Shown here in pieces: positions 22,240-28,073 of a stretch of DNA of 28,073 bases (position 1 is the stretch's first letter; every line of letters begins with the position of its first letter). A program made the position numbers and the translations under genes. The DNA lies in assembly GCA_002412425.1 (NCBI GenBank), contig DHVB01000041.1:1-28073 (forward strand), in the 5' to 3' direction. This DNA comes from Bacteroidales bacterium UBA5219 (lineage in GTDB: Bacteria; Bacteroidota; Bacteroidia; Bacteroidales; ML635J-15). The notes under the pieces are model-generated. The model searched no databases, had not been told where the DNA came from, and saw only the letters and a list, made by a program, of their open reading frames with translations.

Positions 22240-24849
22240 TTGCAAAAAAAATTTTTGTTAATTTTATTTTTAACCATAATTGTAAGTTTTGTGTCATCAA
22301 TTAATGCACACAACAATCTTTATACCACAAAATATGAGTTAAAGATTAATGCTTATCAAATGGTTGATGATACAATAAAACCTCAAACAAAAGTTGATAG
22401 CGTTTCTATAAAAAAATCAAGTATGAGTTTTGATTATCCCGTTTATTACGATGCCGAAGACTCTTTATTATTTGATTTTATAGCTGAAAAAGCATATTTA
22501 TATGGAAAAGCTGTGGTTATTTATGAGAATATAAACATGAGTGCCGAATATATTCAAATGGATTTCGATAAAAACGAAGTTCTCGCACATGGTTTAACCG
22601 ATTCGGCTGGGAATATTTATGGAAAACCGATATTTAAAGAAGGCGAAGAAGAATTTATTGCAGATACTGTTAGATATAATTTCAAAACAAAAAAAGGAAT
22701 TATTAAAGAAGTAATGACAGAATTTGAAGGTGCATTTTTGCATGGTTCTAAAACTAAAATGCAAGAAAATAAAGATATTCACATGATAGATGGAAAATTT
22801 ACAACTTGCGATTTAGCACATCCGCATTATTATTTTGCAATAAGTAAAGCCAAAGTTATTCCTGATGACAAACTCGTTTCTGGTCCTGCCTATCTTGTAA
22901 TAGAAGATGTTCCCACTCCTCTTGGAATACCATTTGGGTTTTTTCCCAACAAAAAAGGTAGCACTTCTGGAATATTAATTCCCGAATTTGGAAATGAAGA
23001 CAATAGAGGAATGTTTTTAAGAAATGGCGGTTACTATTGGGCTGTTAACGATTATTTAGACTTAACTTTTCTCGGCGATATTTACACAAAAGGTTCTTGG
23101 GGTGTGTCTTTGCTTTCAAATTATAAGGTAAGATATAAATTTAGCGGACATCTTAATTTTAAGTATAATAGAAATATGACAGGCTATAAAGATGTTAATA
23201 GACAAGTTACAGATTTATTTGCTGTTAATTGGAAATTTACACAAGACCCAAAAGCCTTGCCTAACACAACTTTTGCTGCCGATGTTAATATGAGTTCTGC
23301 AAATTTTGACAAATATAATTCATACTCACTAAACAACTATATGTCATCAAACAAACAGTCGAGTATTTCTATTAGCAAGATTTTTCCAAATTCTCCATTT
23401 AGTTTAACAGCTGCTATAAGACATAATCAAAACAATAACACTAAAGCCATAACTCTCACAGCTCCTGACTTATCTTTAAACATGAATAGAATTTATCCTT
23501 TTAAACGTAAAGTAAAAGTTGGAGAAAGTAAAATTTATGAAAAAATTGGCATTGCCTATTCTATGAATCTTACAAATAAAATTAACACTACAGATACAAC
23601 ATTATTTGATATAAATTTTGATGATATGATTAATGGCATTTCTCACAAAATACCTATTAGTACTTCTGCAAAATTTTTAAAATACACAACTCTAACCCCT
23701 GCATTTAATTATAATGAGCGATGGTATTTTAAGAACATGTATAAATTTTGGGATTTTGAAAACGAAAATGACACTATAGGTTTTCTCAATTCAAATTATA
23801 ATTCTGGTTTTTCTAGAGTTTGGGATTATTCGGCTAGTTTAAACTGGTCAACCCAATTATACGGAACTTTTAACTTTAAACGAGGAAAACTAAAAGCCCT
23901 TCGTCATGTATTATCGCCAGCTATTAGCTTTAGTTATGCTCCAGATTTCGGAAAACCTAAATATAAATATTACGACGATTATTACAGAATACAATATAAT
24001 GGAACAACTGGACAATACGACACAGTAAGTTATTATTACTCACGCTTCGAAGGCTTGCCTTATGGTGCACCAGCGAGAGGTGGAGCAGGAAGTTTAAATC
24101 TTAATTTAGGCAATAATCTTGAGATGAAATTAAGAAATAGCAAAGACACTACAAAAACTGATCAAAAAGTAAAACTCTTAGAAAGCTTTAATCTATCGTC
24201 AAGCTATAATATTATGGCTGACAGCCTAAATTGGTCGCCAATTGCAGTTTCGGCTAGGACAAGAGTAAAACTTATTGATTTAAACTTTAATGCTAATCTA
24301 GACCCTTACGCTGTTGTAGAAAACGCATATGGCTCTGGTGGTGTAAGAATAAATAAACTTGCTAAAGATATTAATAAGCAAATTTTAAGATTAACAACAT
24401 TAAATTTTTCTGCTAGCATTTCTTTAAATTCAAAAGTTGGAGAATCTAAAGCCCCTGTATCACAAGACAAAGACCCATATAATGTTTTGTACGGCTATCC
24501 AAACGATTATGTTGACTTTAATATTCCTTGGAACGTGAGAATAAGCTATAGCCTCAGATATGCAAAACCATATTTTGAATCTAAAACGACACAAACTCTA
24601 AATGTTTTTGGAGATTTTAATTTAACTCCTAAATGGAAAATAAGTTTTAATACAGGTTATGACTTTGAAAACAACAAAGTTACGCCAACAACTATTGATA
24701 TATATAGAGATTTGCACTGTTGGGAAGCCAGTCTGCATTTAGTGCCGTTTGGACAACATAAATCTTATATGTTCCAAATAAATGTTAAAGCTGATATGCT
24801 AAAAGACTTGAAATTAGCTAAACGTAGAAGCTGGTTCGATAACTTTTAA
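22240..24849 (+). CDS. lptD: LPS-assembly protein LptD-like, outer membrane
   Basis: LptD is the beta-barrel that inserts lipopolysaccharide into the outer leaflet. Residue numbers are from TTG 22240 (869 residues). A signal peptide (QKKFLLILFLTIIVSFVSS, ending INA) starts the chain. An OstA/LptA-like beta-jellyroll follows (about 65-190: FIAEKAYLYGKAVVIYENIN cut at KAVVIYENINMSAEYIQMD, then EVLAHGLTDSAGNIYGKP). The C-terminal barrel shows the LptD segment PLGIPFGFFPNKKGSTSGIL and many aromatic strands to the end. No ATG lies in frame near the 5' end. TTG at 22240, just before the signal peptide, is preferred; TTG at 22198 would add 14 residues. It is divergent from the amidase-MCE pair, a common Bacteroidota arrangement. 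Confidence 0.87.
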   Translation: MQKKFLLILFLTIIVSFVSSINAHNNLYTTKYELKINAYQMVDDTIKPQTKVDSVSIKKSSMSFDYPVYYDAEDSLLFDFIAEKAYLYGKAVVIYENINMSAEYIQMDFDKNEVLAHGLTDSAGNIYGKPIFKEGEEEFIADTVRYNFKTKKGIIKEVMTEFEGAFLHGSKTKMQENKDIHMIDGKFTTCDLAHPHYYFAISKAKVIPDDKLVSGPAYLVIEDVPTPLGIPFGFFPNKKGSTSGILIPEFGNEDNRGMFLRNGGYYWAVNDYLDLTFLGDIYTKGSWGVSLLSNYKVRYKFSGHLNFKYNRNMTGYKDVNRQVTDLFAVNWKFTQDPKALPNTTFAADVNMSSANFDKYNSYSLNNYMSSNKQSSISISKIFPNSPFSLTAAIRHNQNNNTKAITLTAPDLSLNMNRIYPFKRKVKVGESKIYEKIGIAYSMNLTNKINTTDTTLFDINFDDMINGISHKIPISTSAKFLKYTTLTPAFNYNERWYFKNMYKFWDFENENDTIGFLNSNYNSGFSRVWDYSASLNWSTQLYGTFNFKRGKLKALRHVLSPAISFSYAPDFGKPKYKYYDDYYRIQYNGTTGQYDTVSYYYSRFEGLPYGAPARGGAGSLNLNLGNNLEMKLRNSKDTTKTDQKVKLLESFNLSSSYNIMADSLNWSPIAVSARTRVKLIDLNFNANLDPYAVVENAYGSGGVRINKLAKDINKQILRLTTLNFSASISLNSKVGESKAPVSQDKDPYNVLYGYPNDYVDFNIPWNVRISYSLRYAKPYFESKTTQTLNVFGDFNLTPKWKISFNTGYDFENNKVTPTTIDIYRDLHCWEASLHLVPFGQHKSYMFQINVKADMLKDLKLAKRRSWFDNF

Positions 24850-24924
24850 GTATAAGTTCTTAATTTTTTGTTAAAATATTGATTGATTGGCAAAGTATTT
24901 GAACATATTTTGTCATATTATTTG

Positions 24925-24932
24925 TAAATTTG
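24925..24932 (+). promoter_or_regulatory. Putative -7 element of the thioredoxin-fold gene pair
   Basis: TAAATTTG matches TAnnTTTG and lies 26 nt before the ATG at 24959. A TTTG at 24898-24901 is 23 nt further up, longer than the ideal 19. An upstream in-frame ATG at 24887 precedes this element and would not be in the transcript. Confidence 0.5.
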
Positions 24933-24958
24933 TGGAAAATAACTTAACTATTTATGAT

Positions 24959-26392
24959 ATGAAAAAGATTGGATTATTAGTATTGGGGTTTTTTATTAGT
25001 TTTTTATTATCAGCTCAAAATTATGAAATTAAACTTAAAATTAATGGTGTGAGTGATACAGTTGCGTATTTAGGTCATCATTTTGGAGATAAAAAATACG
25101 TTGTTGACACCGCAAAAGTTGATTCCAAAGGAAATGTGGTTTTTTCTGGAAACAAAACTCTAGAAAGAGGAATTTATATAATTGTTTTACCATCACGTGG
25201 AATGACTTATTTTGAACTTTTAATAGGTGATAATAGAAAATTTTCTTTAGAAACCGACACCACAAACTTTTTGCAAACAATGAAAGTTAAAGGAGATAAG
25301 GAAAATCAAGCTTTTATGGACTATCAGCGAAAAATGGTTGATATTCAAAATAGAAGAACTGATCTTATGGATATATACGAAGCTGCAAAAGATAATCCTG
25401 ATGAGCAAAAGAAAATTTCCGAAGAATTTACAAAATTAAATGATGAAAGAATTTCATTTATGAATGATTTAATTAAGAAAAATCCAAATACTTTATTGTC
25501 AAAAATATTACTTTCAATGATAGATCCTGTAGTTCCAGAATCTCCAAAAGATGAAGAAGGAAACGAAATAGACCCTTATTTTGCATACAAATATTACAAA
25601 GCTCACTATTGGGACAATATAGATTGGACAGAAAGAGGTTTACTTAGAACACCGATTTTTGAAAATAAATTAGACTATTATTTTGAAAAAATGGTTGTTC
25701 CTGTTGCTGATTCTATGATTCCTGAATCTCGTCATCTAATTAATACAGCTTACGAAGCTGGTGATTCCCTAATGTTTCAATATATGGCTTCACATTTATT
25801 GAATTATTTTGAATCTTCATCAATAATGGGATATGATGCCGTATTTGTTGCTATTGCCGAAGATTGGTATATGAGCGGAAAAGCAAAGTGGGCTAGTGAA
25901 GAATATTTGGAGAAAATAATTGAAAGAGTAAATAAAATTACACCTACAAAACTTGGAAACACTGCTACTGACCTTGTTCGCATGCAAACTATCGACGATA
26001 AATACATTTCACTACATCAAGTTGATGCAGACTATACTGTCTTAGTATTTTACGAACCACATTGTGGACATTGTAAAAAAGAAGTCCCCAAATTAATGGA
26101 ACATTACAGAGATAGTTTAAAAGACTTGAATGTGAAAATTTTTGCACTTTACACACAATACGACAAAGAAGAATGGAAAACTTTTGTTGAAGAAAAAAAT
26201 CTATACGAAGATGGCTGGTACAACGTTTGGGACGGACCTTATCCTCATTCTAAATTTAGAGATTTTTATGATATTTATAGCACTCCTGTTATATATGTTT
26301 TAGATAGAGAAAAAATAATTATTGGAAAACGTATAGGCGTTGATAATATTAAAAGTTTAATTGAATTTGTGAAAAAAAAATCTGAACAGTAA
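24959..26392 (+). CDS. TlpA/AhpC-type thioredoxin-fold protein with DUF4369-like N-terminus
   Basis: The product is 477 residues from the ATG at 24959, where a clear signal peptide (MKKIGLLVLGFFISFLLSAQ) begins. Residues about 22-115 are DUF4369-like (beta strands with VAYLGHHFGDKKYVVDTAKV, ERGIYIIVLP). A helical middle region (about 118-340) resembles DUF5106. The C-terminal thioredoxin-fold domain (about 345-475) has the CxxC motif CGHC (369-372) after VLVFYEPH and a cis-proline at P443 in STPVIYVLD. It is probably a periplasmic thiol-disulphide reductase or a redox partner in protein or cytochrome maturation. It is followed after 15 nt by a paralogue, suggesting an operon. The active-site CGHC is shared with disulphide isomerase-type proteins, so isomerase activity is also possible. 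Confidence 0.88.
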   Translation: MKKIGLLVLGFFISFLLSAQNYEIKLKINGVSDTVAYLGHHFGDKKYVVDTAKVDSKGNVVFSGNKTLERGIYIIVLPSRGMTYFELLIGDNRKFSLETDTTNFLQTMKVKGDKENQAFMDYQRKMVDIQNRRTDLMDIYEAAKDNPDEQKKISEEFTKLNDERISFMNDLIKKNPNTLLSKILLSMIDPVVPESPKDEEGNEIDPYFAYKYYKAHYWDNIDWTERGLLRTPIFENKLDYYFEKMVVPVADSMIPESRHLINTAYEAGDSLMFQYMASHLLNYFESSSIMGYDAVFVAIAEDWYMSGKAKWASEEYLEKIIERVNKITPTKLGNTATDLVRMQTIDDKYISLHQVDADYTVLVFYEPHCGHCKKEVPKLMEHYRDSLKDLNVKIFALYTQYDKEEWKTFVEEKNLYEDGWYNVWDGPYPHSKFRDFYDIYSTPVIYVLDREKIIIGKRIGVDNIKSLIEFVKKKSEQ

Positions 26393-26407
26393 GCTAAAAC
26401 AAAAACT

Positions 26408-27850
26408 GTGAAAGTAAAATACATATTAATAAGTTTTTTAGTATTGTTTTTCGTAAACGAAATCAGAGCTTACGACATAAAAATTGAAATAGAAAACTGC
26501 CCTGAATATTATGTGTTTTTTGGCAAACATAGAGGACCTGATTTTGAAATAATTGACTCACTTCCTGTAAAAAACAATTTTGTAAATTTTAAATCTCCCG
26601 GAAAACTTGAACATGGAGTGTATTTTGTTGTAATTCCGCCACAAACTCGTTTTGATTTTATTATTGATGAAGTTCAAGATTTTAGTATTAAAACTAATAT
26701 GTACAATATTTTGGGCGACATGCAAATTAAGGGTGATGAAGAATATTCCCTTTTTGTAAATATGCAAAAGGAAATTGCTAAAATCAATAAAATCCGTACT
26801 CAACTTGAAGTACAATCAGAATTTTATAAAAATTTTCAGCCAGATACTATTCCCTTCATAAAAAAAGAAATAGATAGCTTAAATCTCTTACAACAAAACG
26901 TTTATAAAAAATATAGAAGTCAAACAAATCCTGAAAAGTTTCTAAATAAAATTCTCGCTATTTTAGAAGGTTTTGAAGTTCCAGATTCCATTTCTGTCTT
27001 GGTTTATACTAATCCTCAAAAACATTTTGATTATTACAAAACTCATTGGTTGGATAGAGTTGATTTTTCAGAATCTGGATTATTAAACACTCCTGCATTT
27101 GTTTTTCACAAACTTCTTGAAGATTATTGTTTTTACTTTTTAGATACCAAAGCTAATAATATAGAAACTGCTTTTGCAGATGTTGATACATTAGTTCACA
27201 AAACAAAAAACGATATTAATTTTAATCAATATATTTTGTCGTATTTAATTTCTCGTTACGAAAATCCAAAAGATTTACGTTTAGAAAGATTATTGGTTTA
27301 TGTTTACAGAACTTATTTTTTAGCAAATCCTCCTCAATGGCTTGATGAACGAGCTTTTTCAATTATGAAATTTAGAATAGAAGCTATACAATACAATTTA
27401 ATTGGTTCTGTTGCTAAAGATTTAAACCTGCCTGATATTAATGGTAATTTTCACTCCATTCATAAAATGCCAAATAAATATAAACTTCTTTTATTTTGGG
27501 AACCCGACTGCGATATTTGCAACGAAACTGCTTTTATTTTGCAATCAAGTTATTACAAACTACGAGAATTAGATGTGGAAATTTATGCTGTTTTAATAAA
27601 TTCTGAAAATGACGAATGGCAAGAATTTATTGAAGAAAATGCTATTGAGTGGATAAATGTTCACGACCCTAAAAACGAAACAAATTTTGAAAAATATTAC
27701 GGTACATATAAAACTCCACGATTATTTTTACTAAATAATGAAAATATTATCCTTGCAAAAGATATTAAAGCAGAAAGCATTTATGATTATATAAATACTT
27801 TAAATAAGCAAAATAAAAGCTCTAATAGTAGGTTTATTCATTATTTTTAA
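26408..27850 (+). CDS. Second TlpA-type thioredoxin-fold protein, paralogue of the previous gene
   Basis: The product is 480 residues from a GTG start, 15 nt after the preceding gene. The same architecture appears: signal peptide (about 1-21, ending IRAYD), DUF4369-like domain (about 23-108: YYVFFGKHRGPDFEIIDS, EHGVYFVVIPP), helical middle with matching landmarks (FDYYKTHWLDRVDFSESGLL against YKYYKAHYWDNIDWTERGLL in the first protein), and a thioredoxin-fold domain (about 355-465). The CxxC is CDIC (368-371) and the cis-proline is P437 in KTPRLFLL. The acidic CDIC is unusual compared with CGHC and would shift the redox potential. The middle region is shorter and identity is moderate, so this is an old duplication rather than a recent one. 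Confidence 0.86.
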   Translation: MKVKYILISFLVLFFVNEIRAYDIKIEIENCPEYYVFFGKHRGPDFEIIDSLPVKNNFVNFKSPGKLEHGVYFVVIPPQTRFDFIIDEVQDFSIKTNMYNILGDMQIKGDEEYSLFVNMQKEIAKINKIRTQLEVQSEFYKNFQPDTIPFIKKEIDSLNLLQQNVYKKYRSQTNPEKFLNKILAILEGFEVPDSISVLVYTNPQKHFDYYKTHWLDRVDFSESGLLNTPAFVFHKLLEDYCFYFLDTKANNIETAFADVDTLVHKTKNDINFNQYILSYLISRYENPKDLRLERLLVYVYRTYFLANPPQWLDERAFSIMKFRIEAIQYNLIGSVAKDLNLPDINGNFHSIHKMPNKYKLLLFWEPDCDICNETAFILQSSYYKLRELDVEIYAVLINSENDEWQEFIEENAIEWINVHDPKNETNFEKYYGTYKTPRLFLLNNENIILAKDIKAESIYDYINTLNKQNKSSNSRFIHYF

Positions 27851-27884
27851 TAAGTTGTTTTTGTTGCTCGTAATGCTTATTCAT

Positions 27885-28073
27885 TGGGCGTTTCGGCTCC
27901 GCTCAACGCCCAGTAACAACCGCTTGTTGAGCAAAACCGAAACAGCGGAATTGTATTCTCAAGAATACAATTTTAACAATATTTTGTATTTTCTAAAATA
28001 CAATACAAATTTTTCTGATTTGATGTGCCACAATAAATTAAATTTGTATCCCTAACTCCGTCCTTTTAGGTAG
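27885..28073. repeat. Palindrome cluster at the window end
   Basis: Four inverted repeats follow one another: TGGGCGTT/AACGCCCA (27885-27912), AATTGTATTC/GAATACAATT with loop TCAA (27949-27972), TTGTATTTT/AAAATACAA with a 2-nt loop (27984-28003), and ATACAAATTT/AAATTTGTAT with a longer spacer (28003-28049). The last three share a TTGTAT core in both orientations. A final CCTAA/TTAGG pair (28050-28070) ends the window. No credible gene is present. It may be the start of a mobile or repeat element continuing to the right. Confidence 0.7.

Noticed and set aside
22155..22316. 54-codon N-terminal extension of the amidase
   Set aside because: It places a basic stretch before a good signal peptide and overlaps the 5' end of the divergent LptD gene. 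The ATG at 22154 is sufficient.
27855..28055. 66-codon open frame at the right end
   Set aside because: It runs through several palindromes, has no plausible domain, and its composition follows the repeats rather than codon use.

Overview
The window is about 28 kb of an AT-rich chromosome from a member of the phylum Bacteroidota. The evidence is the TAnnTTTG type -7 promoter elements, the scarcity of Shine-Dalgarno sequences, signal peptides ending in AQ, and families typical of the phylum: TPR/outer-membrane pairs, DUF4369-thioredoxin proteins, the FISUMP domain, DUF2141 and a long LptD-like protein. It holds mostly housekeeping and envelope genes. I see no phage, integrase, transposase, CRISPR array or defence island.

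Layout. Positions 1-8130: an FtsE-like ATPase (minus), divergent from a large TPR protein, an outer-membrane beta-barrel protein and gyrB (plus). Positions 8131-8507: a repeat-rich gap with a 128-nt dyad at the gyrB stop codon and a three-hairpin module. Positions 8508-14464: a lipoprotein with a thioredoxin-like tail (plus), then on the minus strand a FISUMP protein, an HtrA/Deg protease, a selenocysteine tRNA and a porin-like protein. Positions 14611-17770: the conserved thrS-infC-rpmI-rplT translation operon, with infC apparently starting at AUA behind a strong Shine-Dalgarno, closed by a clear terminator. Positions 17919-19002: a DUF2141 gene broken by an in-frame TAA and a convergent nitroreductase. 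Positions 19003-19557: a mosaic of repeats. Positions 19558-24849: an envelope cluster, MCE/MlaD-like protein and N-acetylmuramoyl-L-alanine amidase (minus), divergent from an LptD-like protein (plus). Positions 24959-27850: two tandem thioredoxin-fold paralogues. The window ends in palindrome-rich non-coding sequence.

Functional themes are envelope building (LptD, MCE protein, amidase, FtsE, porin and barrel proteins, HtrA quality control), periplasmic redox or thiol chemistry (three thioredoxin-fold proteins), translation (ThrRS, IF3, L35, L20, tRNA-Sec) and DNA topology (GyrB).

The most notable signals are non-coding. The first is a UCA-anticodon tRNA with a long variable arm (selC) whose acceptor stem pairs unusually poorly. 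The second is a family of repeats built on the heptads TTTTAAC/TTTCAAC plus three longer modules, which sit directly after the stop codons of five genes. The third is the pair of different palindromic modules at the 3' side of gyrB and at the window end. I do not see a clearly new multi-gene system. The best leads are the repeat family, the odd tRNA-Sec, and a related C-terminal domain shared by the adjacent amidase and MCE proteins.
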